From an uncultured PS1 clade bacterium (GTDB lineage: Bacteria; Pseudomonadota; Alphaproteobacteria; MED-G09): a DNA stretch of 36,687 nt. Location: the NCBI GenBank assembly GCA_902608415.1, contig CACLNZ010000010.1:1-36687 (forward strand), written 5' to 3'. Below are positions 24,285-32,951 of the stretch, one piece after another. The notes beneath the pieces are model-generated. The model did no database searches. It was not told the DNA's origin and worked only from the letters and a program-made list of their open reading frames with translations. Numbering within the stretch: position 1 is the first letter of the stretch; each line of letters opens with the position of its first letter. The translations under genes were made by a program, and so were the position numbers.

Positions 24285-24647
24285 ATGATAAATATATATG
24301 GCTTAAAAAATTGCGATAGTTGCCGAAAAGCAATTAAGTGGCTTAACGATAATAATCATACATATGAGTTTTTTGATATTAAAGTTAATCCAATAAAAAA
24401 AAGTAAAATTAAAGAATGGCTGACTGTTCATGGCATTGACAAAACTCTTAACAAGAAGAGTACAACCTGGAGACAACTTGATCAAAATCTAAAAAATGAT
24501 TTCCAATCTGATGCTTTGACAATATTAGAAAATTTCCCCACTCTTATTAAGAGACCATTTTGGGAAATAAATTCAAAGGTTTCAAAACATTTAGAACCAG
24601 GTTTTTTAGATAAGCAAAAAAAGCATTTAAAAGAATTAAAAAAGTAA
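24285..24647 (+). CDS. ArsC/Spx-like family protein (YffB type)
   Basis: A 120-residue thioredoxin-like protein of the arsenate reductase/Spx family. The N-terminus MINIYGLKNCDSCRKAIKWL holds a CxxC pair (Cys10, Cys13), and ENFPTLIKRPFWE matches the segment with the conserved arginine. This subfamily (E. coli YffB) is present in many proteobacteria and probably acts in glutathione-dependent redox chemistry; arsenate reduction is not implied. The stop overlaps the next ATG by one base (TAATG). Confidence 0.85.
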   Translation: MINIYGLKNCDSCRKAIKWLNDNNHTYEFFDIKVNPIKKSKIKEWLTVHGIDKTLNKKSTTWRQLDQNLKNDFQSDALTILENFPTLIKRPFWEINSKVSKHLEPGFLDKQKKHLKELKK

Positions 24648-26425
24648 TGTTAACAAAAATTAAGAATGAATTAATCTATTTATCTACTCTTAGAAGAATA
24701 CTGTCGTCTTTGAAATCAATTAACAATGATGAAAGCTTAATTATAACAAAAAAAATTGTAGGTTATGCGGATAGTTCACCTGATTCTGTAGCTATATACT
24801 ATGATGATAGAGAGACTACCTATAGAGAATTAATTAATGGTGCAAATCAGTATTCACACTGGTTTCTTGATAATGGGCTGCAAAAGGGTGATGTTGTAGC
24901 ACTTCTTATGGAGAATAGGCCTGAATTCTTGATGGCTTGGATAGGAATTGCTCAGGTTGGCGGAACAACTGCATTAATTAATACAAATCTTACTGGCCAC
25001 CCTTTAAATCATTCTTTAAGTATATCTGGTGCAAGTAAAGTCATTTTAGGAAAAGAATTATTAGAAAATTTTGAAACCACAAATGACTCTATAAAAAGTA
25101 GTTTCCAAGTTTGGATAGAAGGTAGCAATAACAATTCAGAATATATTGATCTAAATGAATCTCTGAATAAGTTAGATATAACTATGCCAAATATTGACTA
25201 CGATGTTACTAATCAAGATGTTGCGCTTTATATTTATACCTCAGGAACAACTGGTGATCCTAAGGCTGCAACAATCACTCATAGAAGGTTAAGATTGATG
25301 CTTATGGGGTTTGTATCTGCTGTTCTTCCTAAAAAAACAGACAGAGTTTATAATGTATTGCCCCTTTACCATTCAGCTGGGGGGATTATTGCCGTAGGAT
25401 TGGCTTTGACAACTGGTGCATCTTTAGTATTAAAAAGAAAATTTTCAGTAAATGATTTTTGGTCTGATGTTAATAAATATAATGTAACTATATTTCAATA
25501 TATCGGAGAATTATGTAGATATTTACTCAATGCGCCCGAACACAAATTTGAGAAAAATCATAATTTAAGAATAGCAACTGGTAATGGTTTAAGGCCAGAT
25601 ATTTGGGATGATTTTAAGAATAGATTTAAAATAAAAAAAATTCTTGAATTTTATGGTGCAACAGAAGGTAATATTTCATTAATTAATTACGATGGGAAAA
25701 GTGGAGCAATAGGGAGAGTACCTAGTTATTTAAAATCAATGTTGAATATTGAAATAGTAAAATTTGATGTTGAAAAAGAAGAGCCATTAAGAGATGAAAA
25801 TGGATTCTGTATCCCTTGTGAAAATGGTGAGGTTGGAGAAGCAATTGGAGAAATCCAAATAGATGCTGCTGGATTTGATGGTTATGTAGATAAACAAGCA
25901 ACACAAAAGAAAATTTTAAGAGATGTATTTGCTAAAGATGACCAGTGGTTTAGGTCAGGAGATTTATTAAGTCGCGATAAGGATGGATATTTCTATTTTA
26001 TAGATAGAATAGGTGACACTTATAGGTGGAAGGGTGAAAATGTGGCTACATCGGAAGTGTCACATGCATTTCAAGGTTTTAGTAATATTGAAGAAGTTAA
26101 TGTTTACGGAGTTGACTTGCCTGGAAATGATGGAAGAGCTGGTATGGTTGCAATTGTAACAAAAACTGATATTGATCTCGAGAATCTATATAATCATCTA
26201 AAGAATTGTCTTCCAAGCTATGCAATGCCGGTTATTTTAAGAGTGCAGAAAGAAATTGAAATAACTGGAACTTTTAAACATAAAAAGGTTGATCTTGTAA
26301 AGGAGGGTTATAATCCTCAAGATGTTTCAGATCCCTTATTTTTTATTGATAATAAAAATAGAAATTATATTAATTTAGACACTAACCTTTATGAAAAGAT
26401 TATTAACAAAGATATAAAATTATAA
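24647..26425 (+). CDS. long-chain/very-long-chain acyl-CoA synthetase, FATP type
   Basis: AMP-forming ligase that activates fatty acids as CoA thioesters. The 592-residue protein has the P-loop YIYTSGTTGDPKAATITH (about 197-214), EFYGATEGN, and WFRSGDLLSRDKDGYFYFIDRIGDTYRWKGENVAT, a C-terminal block specific to the FATP/very-long-chain branch. The final KHKKVDLVKEGYNP includes the adenylation lysine region. It is coupled to the upstream ArsC-like gene. A second, unrelated ligase gene follows. The exact chain length preference is not deducible. Confidence 0.9.
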   Translation: MLTKIKNELIYLSTLRRILSSLKSINNDESLIITKKIVGYADSSPDSVAIYYDDRETTYRELINGANQYSHWFLDNGLQKGDVVALLMENRPEFLMAWIGIAQVGGTTALINTNLTGHPLNHSLSISGASKVILGKELLENFETTNDSIKSSFQVWIEGSNNNSEYIDLNESLNKLDITMPNIDYDVTNQDVALYIYTSGTTGDPKAATITHRRLRLMLMGFVSAVLPKKTDRVYNVLPLYHSAGGIIAVGLALTTGASLVLKRKFSVNDFWSDVNKYNVTIFQYIGELCRYLLNAPEHKFEKNHNLRIATGNGLRPDIWDDFKNRFKIKKILEFYGATEGNISLINYDGKSGAIGRVPSYLKSMLNIEIVKFDVEKEEPLRDENGFCIPCENGEVGEAIGEIQIDAAGFDGYVDKQATQKKILRDVFAKDDQWFRSGDLLSRDKDGYFYFIDRIGDTYRWKGENVATSEVSHAFQGFSNIEEVNVYGVDLPGNDGRAGMVAIVTKTDIDLENLYNHLKNCLPSYAMPVILRVQKEIEITGTFKHKKVDLVKEGYNPQDVSDPLFFIDNKNRNYINLDTNLYEKIINKDIKL

Positions 26426-26431
26426 TCTTTA

Positions 26432-26460
26432 TTGACCTATCTTTTTTGCTGTTTAATAAT
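26432..26460 (+). promoter_or_regulatory. sigma70-type promoter for the second acyl-CoA synthetase
   Basis: TTGACC (26432-26437) and AATAAT (26455-26460) are 17 bp apart, each one base from consensus. The transcript would begin about 15 nt before the ATG at 26482, with AAGGGG as ribosome binding site. Confidence 0.5.
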
Positions 26461-26481
26461 CATCTAAAAAAGGGGTTGCAT

Positions 26482-28044
26482 ATGGATAATTTTCCAGAAA
26501 AAGATACTTTAGTCGATATTTTTAGATGGCGAGTTGAAAAAACTCCAAATGCTTTATTTAGTAAATTTCAAGAACGCGAATTGACTTATACTGACCTGGA
26601 TAATAACGCTAATAAAGTTTCTCAAGGAATTATTAATGAAGGATGTAATCCTGACTCAAGAGTAGCCTTTTTGGCAAAGAATTCAGATCATTTTTGTGAG
26701 TTTTTATATGGAACAATGAAATCCAGGACAGTTTGTGTAGGCATCAATTGGAGATTGGCTCCTCCAGAAGTATCTTATGTTTTAAATGACTCAAAAAGCG
26801 AAATATTATTTGTTGGTCCAGAATTTTATGATCTTATTAAAGAAATTAAAGATGAAATACCAACCGTAAAAAAAATAATAACTATGGAAGAATCTTCATT
26901 AGACTGGGAAGACTATGTTACTTGGAGAGATAGAAATAAAAATGAAGATCCTAATTTTAAATCAAATCCTAATGATGATATAATACAAATGTATACATCT
27001 GGTACTACTGGATACCCTAAAGGGGTTCAACTTACGAATAAAAATTTTGTAGAGGCTCAAAAAACAGTTCTTCAAGTATGGGGAAAGGATTGGCATGAGG
27101 GATCAGTAAACCTTATTTGTTCGCCTATTTTTCATGCTGCGGGAGCAAATATGGTAATTATAGGCATTGTTTTTGGTTGCACTAACATAATTATACCTGA
27201 AGTTGATCCAGAACTAATTCTAAGCTTAGTTGAAAAGGAAAAAATTGAATTAGCGTTGCTTGTGCCAGCTGTAATATTATTTCTAATTCAGCATCCTAAA
27301 GCTAAATCAACGGATTTTAGCTCATTAAGACAAATTGTATATGGTGCTTCACCAATTGCAGAAGATACTTTGCTAAAAGCTATAGATATTATGGGTTGTG
27401 ATTTTTGGCAAGTTTATGGATTAACTGAAACAACAGGATTGGGGGCTACTATGAGTCCAGAGGATCATAATCCAAAAAAAGGAAAATTACGATCCTGCGG
27501 TAAAGCTTATCCAGGAATAGATGTTAAGATTGTTGATGAAAAAGATAATGAATTACCTGTTGGAGATGTTGGAGAAATTCTTTTAAAAGGTGACATTATT
27601 ATGAAAGGGTATTGGAATAAACCTGAAGCAAATCATGAATCTATTGTTGATGGTTGGTTTTATACTGGAGATGCAGGTTATTTTGATGATGAAGGATTTC
27701 TATATATTCACGATAGAGTGAAAGATATGATTGTTTCTGGTGGTGAAAATATTTATCCAGCAGAAGTAGAAAATGCTCTTATGGCACATGAAAATATTTC
27801 TGATGCAGCGGTGATAGGTATTCCTGATGACAAATGGGGTGAAGCTGTCAAAGGTATAGTTGTTATTAATAAAGATTTAAGTGAAGCTGAAATAATTGAG
27901 TTTGCTAGAACAAGAATTGCCGGATATAAGTGTCCAAAATCAATAGATTTTATCAAAGAATTGCCAAGAAATCCTGGAGGAAAGATTTTAAGAAGAGAGT
28001 TACGGACTCCATATTGGAAAGGTAGAGATAGAAATGTCTCTTAA
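26482..28044 (+). CDS. acyl-CoA synthetase / AMP-dependent ligase (FadD-like)
   Basis: A 520-residue ANL-superfamily ligase. Motifs: MYTSGTTGYPKGVQLT (P-loop), QVYGLTETTG, WFYTGDAGYFDDEGFLYIHDRVKDMIVSGGENIYPAEVE, and the C-terminal lysine in LPRNPGGKILRRELR. This is the medium/long-chain fatty acid or aryl/alkyl acid type; no specific substrate can be assigned. ATG 26482 (MDNFPEKDTL) is preferred over the track start 26446 because AGGGG lies just upstream and the family N-terminus begins there. A hydrolase gene follows after 8 bp. Confidence 0.88.
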   Translation: MDNFPEKDTLVDIFRWRVEKTPNALFSKFQERELTYTDLDNNANKVSQGIINEGCNPDSRVAFLAKNSDHFCEFLYGTMKSRTVCVGINWRLAPPEVSYVLNDSKSEILFVGPEFYDLIKEIKDEIPTVKKIITMEESSLDWEDYVTWRDRNKNEDPNFKSNPNDDIIQMYTSGTTGYPKGVQLTNKNFVEAQKTVLQVWGKDWHEGSVNLICSPIFHAAGANMVIIGIVFGCTNIIIPEVDPELILSLVEKEKIELALLVPAVILFLIQHPKAKSTDFSSLRQIVYGASPIAEDTLLKAIDIMGCDFWQVYGLTETTGLGATMSPEDHNPKKGKLRSCGKAYPGIDVKIVDEKDNELPVGDVGEILLKGDIIMKGYWNKPEANHESIVDGWFYTGDAGYFDDEGFLYIHDRVKDMIVSGGENIYPAEVENALMAHENISDAAVIGIPDDKWGEAVKGIVVINKDLSEAEIIEFARTRIAGYKCPKSIDFIKELPRNPGGKILRRELRTPYWKGRDRNVS

Positions 28045-28052
28045 TTCTAGAT

Positions 28053-28961
28053 ATGAAAATTTTATCAGGAAACATTGACCTAGAAGTAAAAGACTTTGGA
28101 CCTAAAGATAATAACCCATTAATTATGATTTCGGGTTACGGGTCTCAACTTATTGATTGGCCAAAGAGTTTTATTAATAAGTTAATTAAATATAAAATAA
28201 GAGTAATAATATTTGACAATCGCGATGTAGGTTTAAGTCATAAGTTTTCAGGCGAAAGTATTGAAGACCCTAAGTTAATTTGGAGATATTCTTACTCTAA
28301 AGAGAAATTAAATAAAGAAACGAAAAAACCAAAAATTCCATACACACTTACTAATATGGCAGAAGATTGTGTAAATATTTTAGACGCACTAGATATTGAT
28401 AAAGCTCATATTCTCGGCACTTCGATGGGCGGAATGATTGCTCAGCTTGTTGCTTTTAATTTTTCTAAAAGATGTAAAAGCCTTATCTCTGTTATGTCTA
28501 CATCTGGTAATCCAGAATTGCCAAGGCCATCAAGGGAGGTAATAGAAGGACTGAATCATCAACCAAAATCATCAAATAAAGAAGATGTTATAGAAAACAA
28601 TCTTATGACAAGAAAATTATGGGCATCTCCAAAATTTTCAACCTCCGAAGGAATATTAAAAGAAAATTTTTCCTATCGTTATGACAGGATGTATTACCCT
28701 GAAGGGCTAATTAGGCAATATGCCGCTATAGGTGATGATGGAGATAGATCTAAAAGATTACAGAAAATTGCTGTCCCAACTCTGGTATTGCATGGGGCTT
28801 CAGATAATCTTGTTCCTGTTGAAGCTGGAATAGATACACAAAGAAATATTTCAGGGTCTAAAATTGAAATCCTTGACGGATGGGGACACGATCTTCCTGA
28901 AGGTACTCATGATTGGATAGTGGATAAGATACATAATCACATAAAATCTTGTAACGAATAA
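28053..28961 (+). CDS. alpha/beta hydrolase
   Basis: A 302-residue alpha/beta-hydrolase. The oxyanion region is MISGYGSQLIDWP, the strand-turn FDNRDVGLSHKF follows, and the nucleophile elbow is LGTSMGGMIAQ (Ser in GTSMGG). The acid lies in LHGASDNLVPVEAG and the catalytic His in DGWGHDLPEG. The order of these motifs resembles esterases and TAP/aclacinomycin-esterase-like hydrolases. It follows the acyl-CoA synthetase by 8 bp and probably shares its transcript, so an ester or thioester substrate in the same catabolic route is plausible but inferred. It ends 2 bp from the convergent glycosyltransferase. Confidence 0.85.
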   Translation: MKILSGNIDLEVKDFGPKDNNPLIMISGYGSQLIDWPKSFINKLIKYKIRVIIFDNRDVGLSHKFSGESIEDPKLIWRYSYSKEKLNKETKKPKIPYTLTNMAEDCVNILDALDIDKAHILGTSMGGMIAQLVAFNFSKRCKSLISVMSTSGNPELPRPSREVIEGLNHQPKSSNKEDVIENNLMTRKLWASPKFSTSEGILKENFSYRYDRMYYPEGLIRQYAAIGDDGDRSKRLQKIAVPTLVLHGASDNLVPVEAGIDTQRNISGSKIEILDGWGHDLPEGTHDWIVDKIHNHIKSCNE

Positions 28962-28963
28962 AA

Positions 28964-29719
28964 TTAATTCTTAAAAAGAATTACCACCCTTTTCCACCTA
29001 TAATAAGCTAATATTAAGGCTGTAATTAATCCCGTTAGCGCGCCAGTAAAATGTCTTCGAATGAAATAATATTTTATAAAGGCAAGAGGAAACTCAATAA
29101 AAATTCTTAAAAATAAAAATATCTTATTTTTATCATTCAAAGTTTTTGATTGAAGTTGAATATAGCTCTCCTCCTTTTCAATTAGATGCTTAAATGATCT
29201 TACGGAATTATGATAAATATGATTTTTAAAATAAAAAACTTTTGAATTGTTTGTTTGTACTGAATCATGAACAGGTGAATTTGAAAACCTTCCAAATCTT
29301 TTATTGTATAATCTTACGCATTGATGAGAGGCAGAGAAAAGTCTAGGCCTTTTCCAATTTGGATAGATCGGGGTGACTTTCATTGAGAAGAAATTGTAAC
29401 CATCATTATTATTATCAAAAGTTTGTAGTATTTCTGATTTAATTTCATCAGATAAATATTCATCTGCATCAAGGTTAAGCAACCATTCATTTCTCGTACA
29501 ATCTTCGCCGAAACGTTTTTGTGGACCGTAACCGTTCCATGTATTGAAAAAAACTTTGCAACCTAATTGTTTAGCTAAATCTTGTGTGCCATCTGTTGAC
29601 CCAGAATCAATAACAATTACTTCATCAACAAAGTCTATAACAGATTCAATCGTATTAGTTATTCTGTCAGATTCATCTTGAGCAATTATAAAACAACTAA
29701 TTGGAAGTTTATTATTCAT
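28964..29719 (-). CDS. family 2 glycosyltransferase, LPS core type (WaaE/KdtX-like)
   Basis: GT-A fold glycosyltransferase, 251 residues, likely adding a sugar to LPS core on the cytoplasmic face. Features are SCFIIAQDESDRI at the N-terminus, VIVIDSGSTDGTQDLA, WLLNLDADEYLS (DxD-type metal motif), KVTPIYPNWKRP, and VHDSVQ. The C-terminus holds hydrophobic segments (TGALTGLITALILAYY) for membrane association. This layout is typical of the WaaE/KdtX group, but the acceptor cannot be named. It is divergent from the PQQ dehydrogenase, with a hairpin between them. Confidence 0.88.
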   Translation of the reverse strand: MNNKLPISCFIIAQDESDRITNTIESVIDFVDEVIVIDSGSTDGTQDLAKQLGCKVFFNTWNGYGPQKRFGEDCTRNEWLLNLDADEYLSDEIKSEILQTFDNNNDGYNFFSMKVTPIYPNWKRPRLFSASHQCVRLYNKRFGRFSNSPVHDSVQTNNSKVFYFKNHIYHNSVRSFKHLIEKEESYIQLQSKTLNDKNKIFLFLRIFIEFPLAFIKYYFIRRHFTGALTGLITALILAYYRWKRVVILFKN

Positions 29720-29732
29720 TTTTTATCCTAAA

Positions 29733-29764
29733 CCATCTTAATATTAACATATAATTTAAGATGG
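29733..29764. repeat. 9-bp inverted repeat in divergent intergenic region
   Basis: CCATCTTAA (29733-29741) and TTAAGATGG (29756-29764) are perfect inverted copies around a 14-bp AT-rich loop. It lies between the divergent glycosyltransferase and PQQ dehydrogenase starts, ending 14 bp from the glycosyltransferase ATG. It could be an operator or a leader hairpin; no T-run follows to make it a terminator. Confidence 0.45.
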
Positions 29765-29812
29765 ATTATTATTTTATTATGTCATAATATTTCTATAACT
29801 ATGGGGATTTTA

Positions 29813-31735
29813 ATGAAGATTTTTATATTAATTTTTTGCTTATTTTTTTCAAATTTTTTAAACGCTGAAAAAATTAATAATAATGAACAAGATTATGTAA
29901 TAGACGAAGATGCTAGAGTTAGAGAATCAACTGATGAGTTAATCGTTAGAGAAATTACTATTGATCCTGAAACACACCCAGGTAATGCTCTCTATCACGA
30001 TAATTGTGCAATTTGTCATGACGGATCTATACAAAAAGCACCAGCAGTTAATTGGCTTGAAATGCTTATTCCTCAGGCTTTATTTAGAACAATGAATGAT
30101 GGTATAATGGCAGAACAATCTGCTCATTTATCAGAAGAAGAAAAAATACAAATTGTTGAATATATTGTAAGAAAAGATAGAAAGGATTTTCCAAAAGAAG
30201 CAGAACTTAATTATTGTAAATCAAATAGAATGCAATTTGACTTAAGAGAGGCTCCTGCACCTTATGGCTGGGGTTATAATACATCTAGATTCATTCCTAA
30301 AAATTCTGGAAAAATTGATTCCAAGAATGTTAAGAATTTAAAACTTAAATGGGCGTTCGGTTTCCCGTATTCTCAGAGGGCTCGATCCCAACCACTTTTT
30401 GCCATGGGTTCAATTTTCGTTGGAAGCCAATCTGGTGACATATATGCACTAGATGTTGAGACTGGTTGTGTAAAATGGAACTTCTCTGCATCTGCTGAGG
30501 TACGCACTGGTATAATCATGGATGAATGGAAAAATGGTACGAAACCAAAGAGGCGTCCATACATTTATTTTGGTGATATACTTGCAAATGAATATGCTCT
30601 CGATGCACAAACTGGTGAATTAATTTGGAAAATCAAAACTGATGATCATCCTAACGCTACTAGAACAGCCACTTCTGCAAAATTTGAAGATATTTTGTTT
30701 GTTCCAGTTTCTGGTCTAGAAGTTATTCCCGCATTTAATAATGATTATGAATGTTGCACTTTTCGGGGAGGTCTTTTGGCAGTAAAAGCTGATACTGGTG
30801 AAATTTTATGGAAAAAATATTCAATTCCTGTTCCTGCAAAATACTCAGGTACAACATCTGTTGGTACAAGAATGTTTGGACCATCAGGTGCGCCAATATG
30901 GACATCTCCCAATATAGATAAAAAGAGGCGATATATTTACATCGGAACTGGTGAAAATTATTCAACTCCTGCTGACGATTCTTCCGATGCTATTATTGCT
31001 TATAATATTGATACAGGTGAAGAAGTTTGGAGAAGACAAACATTAGCTGGGGATGCATGGAATCTTGCTTGTATGGGAAAAGGTTTACCAAATTGTCCCG
31101 AGGAAAATGGTCCAGATATGGATTATTCAGCAAGCTCTATTCTTATAGATTTAGGCGATAGAGATATACTTGTTGCTGGTCAAAAATCAGGATCTGTTTA
31201 CGGAATAAATCCTGATAATGGTGAAATAATCTGGTCAAAAGTTGTTTCAGGTGGTGGTACTCAAGGTGGTATTCATTTTGGCATGGCTTCTGAAGGTGAT
31301 GTTTTATATGTACCATTAAATGATATGAAAGATACTCTTGATGGAAAAGTATGGTTAAATAGAAAACCTGGTATGCATTCACTTAATACTGAAACAGGTA
31401 ATATTTTATGGTCAAAAATTACCGATACGGAATGCAAAGAAATAGATATTAATTGTGATCCTGGAATTTCTGCCGCAGTAACTGCTATTCCTGGTGCAGT
31501 CATTGCAGGACATCTTGATGGAATGATAAGAGTTTATGATAAAGATAATGGAGATATTCTCTGGAGCTTTAATTCTTTAGGAGATTATGAAAGTATTTCT
31601 GGAACTCCAGCATCTGGGGGGAGTTTTAGTGGATCAGGTCCCTCGATTAGAAATGGTTATATGGCTATAAATTCAGGATATGGCATATATAATCATATGC
31701 CTGGTAATGCACTGTTACTGTTTACAATTGATTAG
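29813..31735 (+). CDS. PQQ-dependent quinohemoprotein dehydrogenase with N-terminal cytochrome c (PVA dehydrogenase-like)
   Basis: Periplasmic dehydrogenase of about 640 residues. After a signal peptide (MKIFILIFCLFFSNFLNA) comes a small cytochrome c domain with NCAICHDG (heme CxxCH) and a probable Met ligand in MNDGIM. A PQQ beta-propeller of the BamB/alcohol dehydrogenase type follows, with repeated blades of the IYALDVETGCVKWNF pattern. ECCTFRGG includes vicinal cysteines, which in quinoprotein alcohol dehydrogenases form a disulfide near PQQ. GPDMDYSAS and a domain order with heme first resemble polyvinyl-alcohol dehydrogenase, but the alcohol substrate is unknown. ATG 29813 is preferred over 29801 because GGGGAT precedes it. 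Confidence 0.85.
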   Translation: MKIFILIFCLFFSNFLNAEKINNNEQDYVIDEDARVRESTDELIVREITIDPETHPGNALYHDNCAICHDGSIQKAPAVNWLEMLIPQALFRTMNDGIMAEQSAHLSEEEKIQIVEYIVRKDRKDFPKEAELNYCKSNRMQFDLREAPAPYGWGYNTSRFIPKNSGKIDSKNVKNLKLKWAFGFPYSQRARSQPLFAMGSIFVGSQSGDIYALDVETGCVKWNFSASAEVRTGIIMDEWKNGTKPKRRPYIYFGDILANEYALDAQTGELIWKIKTDDHPNATRTATSAKFEDILFVPVSGLEVIPAFNNDYECCTFRGGLLAVKADTGEILWKKYSIPVPAKYSGTTSVGTRMFGPSGAPIWTSPNIDKKRRYIYIGTGENYSTPADDSSDAIIAYNIDTGEEVWRRQTLAGDAWNLACMGKGLPNCPEENGPDMDYSASSILIDLGDRDILVAGQKSGSVYGINPDNGEIIWSKVVSGGGTQGGIHFGMASEGDVLYVPLNDMKDTLDGKVWLNRKPGMHSLNTETGNILWSKITDTECKEIDINCDPGISAAVTAIPGAVIAGHLDGMIRVYDKDNGDILWSFNSLGDYESISGTPASGGSFSGSGPSIRNGYMAINSGYGIYNHMPGNALLLFTID

Positions 31736-31738
31736 TTT

Positions 31739-32782
31739 CTAAGAGGCGATATTACCATGCTTTTGAAAGGTTTTTTCAATGTCATTCTCTACTTCTTCTG
31801 TCAAATTAACTTCAATTGATGTTACAGCAAGTTTAAGTTGTTCCATGCTTGTTGCACCGATTATATTTGAAGTTACAAAAGGTCTGGTTGTAACAAACTG
31901 GTTTGCCAATTGTGATGGATCAATATTATATTTTTTAGCAATATTAAGGTAAGATTCAATTGCTTCCTCGCTTCCTGCTCCTTCATATCTTTGAAGTCGA
32001 TCAAATAATTCCTTTCTTGATCCTTTTGGCAAATTTCCATTTTGATATTTTCCAGTAAGATAACCTTGAGCAAGAGGTGAGTATGCCAAAAGTCCGACAT
32101 TTTCTCTAAAAGCTATTTCTGAGCCTCCAAATTCAAATATCCTATTAAGTAAATTATAAGCATTTTGAATAGATTGCATCTTAGGTAAATTTTTATCTTT
32201 AGATTGATGAACAAACTCCATTGTTCCCCAGGGAGTTTCATTAGATAATCCAATATTCCTAATTTTACCTATCTTAATTAGTTCAGAAAGCGCATCTAAA
32301 ATAGATTCAATAGAATTAGTTTCTCCTTCGATATGTTGATAATTTATAGAACCACCAAAAAGACTCATTGGTCTGTCTGGCCAGTGAAGTTGATACAAAT
32401 CAATATAATCTGTTTGCAATCTTTCTAGGCTTTTATCAACTGCTTCGAAGATTTGTTTTTTGGTTTGTTCAGTTGGTGTTTCATCATCCCGAAGCCAAGT
32501 GAAAGGAGCTCTCCCACAAACCTTAGTAGCTAGAATAACTTTATCTCTATTTTTTCTTTCATTGAACCAATTGCCAATAATTTTTTCCGTTGATCCCTGA
32601 GTTTCTTTTTTAGGAGGAACTGCGTACATTTCAGCTGTATCAAAGAAGTTTATGCCCATATCAAAAGCATAATCCATCTGTTCAAATCCTTCATCTTGAG
32701 TGTTTTGTTGTCCCCATGTCATTGTACCAAGGCATATTGCGCTTACTTCAATATCAGTAGTACCTAATTTTCTTTTTTCCAT
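31739..32782 (-). CDS. tas: Tas-like aldo/keto reductase
   Basis: NADP-dependent aldo/keto reductase with a TIM-barrel fold, 347 residues. It closely resembles E. coli Tas: LGTMTWGQQN, NFFDTAEMYAVPPKKETQGSTE (catalytic Tyr), ILATKVCG (catalytic Lys), LYQLHWPDRP (catalytic His), GLSNETPWG, and NIIGATSMEQLK. The ORF track starts 47 codons earlier at 32923, but that stretch is a chance open frame; ATG 32782 (MEKRKLGTTDIEVS) has GGAGGG 5 nt upstream. The substrate in vivo is unknown. The leader has a notable stem-loop complementary to this ribosome binding site. It ends 3 bp from the convergent PQQ dehydrogenase. Confidence 0.92.
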   Translation of the reverse strand: MEKRKLGTTDIEVSAICLGTMTWGQQNTQDEGFEQMDYAFDMGINFFDTAEMYAVPPKKETQGSTEKIIGNWFNERKNRDKVILATKVCGRAPFTWLRDDETPTEQTKKQIFEAVDKSLERLQTDYIDLYQLHWPDRPMSLFGGSINYQHIEGETNSIESILDALSELIKIGKIRNIGLSNETPWGTMEFVHQSKDKNLPKMQSIQNAYNLLNRIFEFGGSEIAFRENVGLLAYSPLAQGYLTGKYQNGNLPKGSRKELFDRLQRYEGAGSEEAIESYLNIAKKYNIDPSQLANQFVTTRPFVTSNIIGATSMEQLKLAVTSIEVNLTEEVENDIEKTFQKHGNIAS

Positions 32783-32850
32783 TTTTCCCTCCAAAAAAAT
32801 ACAAAAAAAGAACATGCTACAAATGAAAAATAAATACAAGTAAACTTTTA

Positions 32851-32898
32851 AGCGACCTAAGCTGGAGGGAGTGATGGATTGTAATTGCTTAGGTCGCT
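32851..32898 (-). promoter_or_regulatory. 12-bp stem-loop with anti-Shine-Dalgarno loop in the tas leader
   Basis: AGCGACCTAAGC (32851-32862) and GCTTAGGTCGCT (32887-32898) are perfect inverted copies around a 24-nt loop. Transcribed on the minus strand, the loop contains TCCCTCCA (32870-32863), exactly complementary to the TGGAGGGA that forms the tas ribosome binding site (32793-32786). It lies between tRNA-Arg and tas. No T-run follows on either strand within a few bases, so it is not a classical terminator. It could act in cis on tas or in trans as a small RNA. Confidence 0.5.
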
Positions 32899-32951
32899 CT
32901 ATTAATATGGTTATTAATAACATTTTTTTAGTGGGGCAGAGTGACGCATTA

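Noticed and set aside
28961-28985. AATTCTT-AAA-AAGAATT hairpin between the hydrolase and the glycosyltransferase as a terminator
   Set aside because: It lies within the glycosyltransferase coding end, is purely A/T apart from one pair, and lacks a T-run; too weak to call.
30735-31503. Several minus-strand ORFs inside the PQQ dehydrogenase gene
   Set aside because: They are antisense shadows of the repeated propeller codons (for example strings rich in His, Gln and Leu).
32782-32923. 47-residue N-terminal extension of the aldo/keto reductase in the ORF track
   Set aside because: It lies upstream of a strong GGAGGG ribosome binding site and family start, and includes half of the leader stem-loop; it is a chance open frame.
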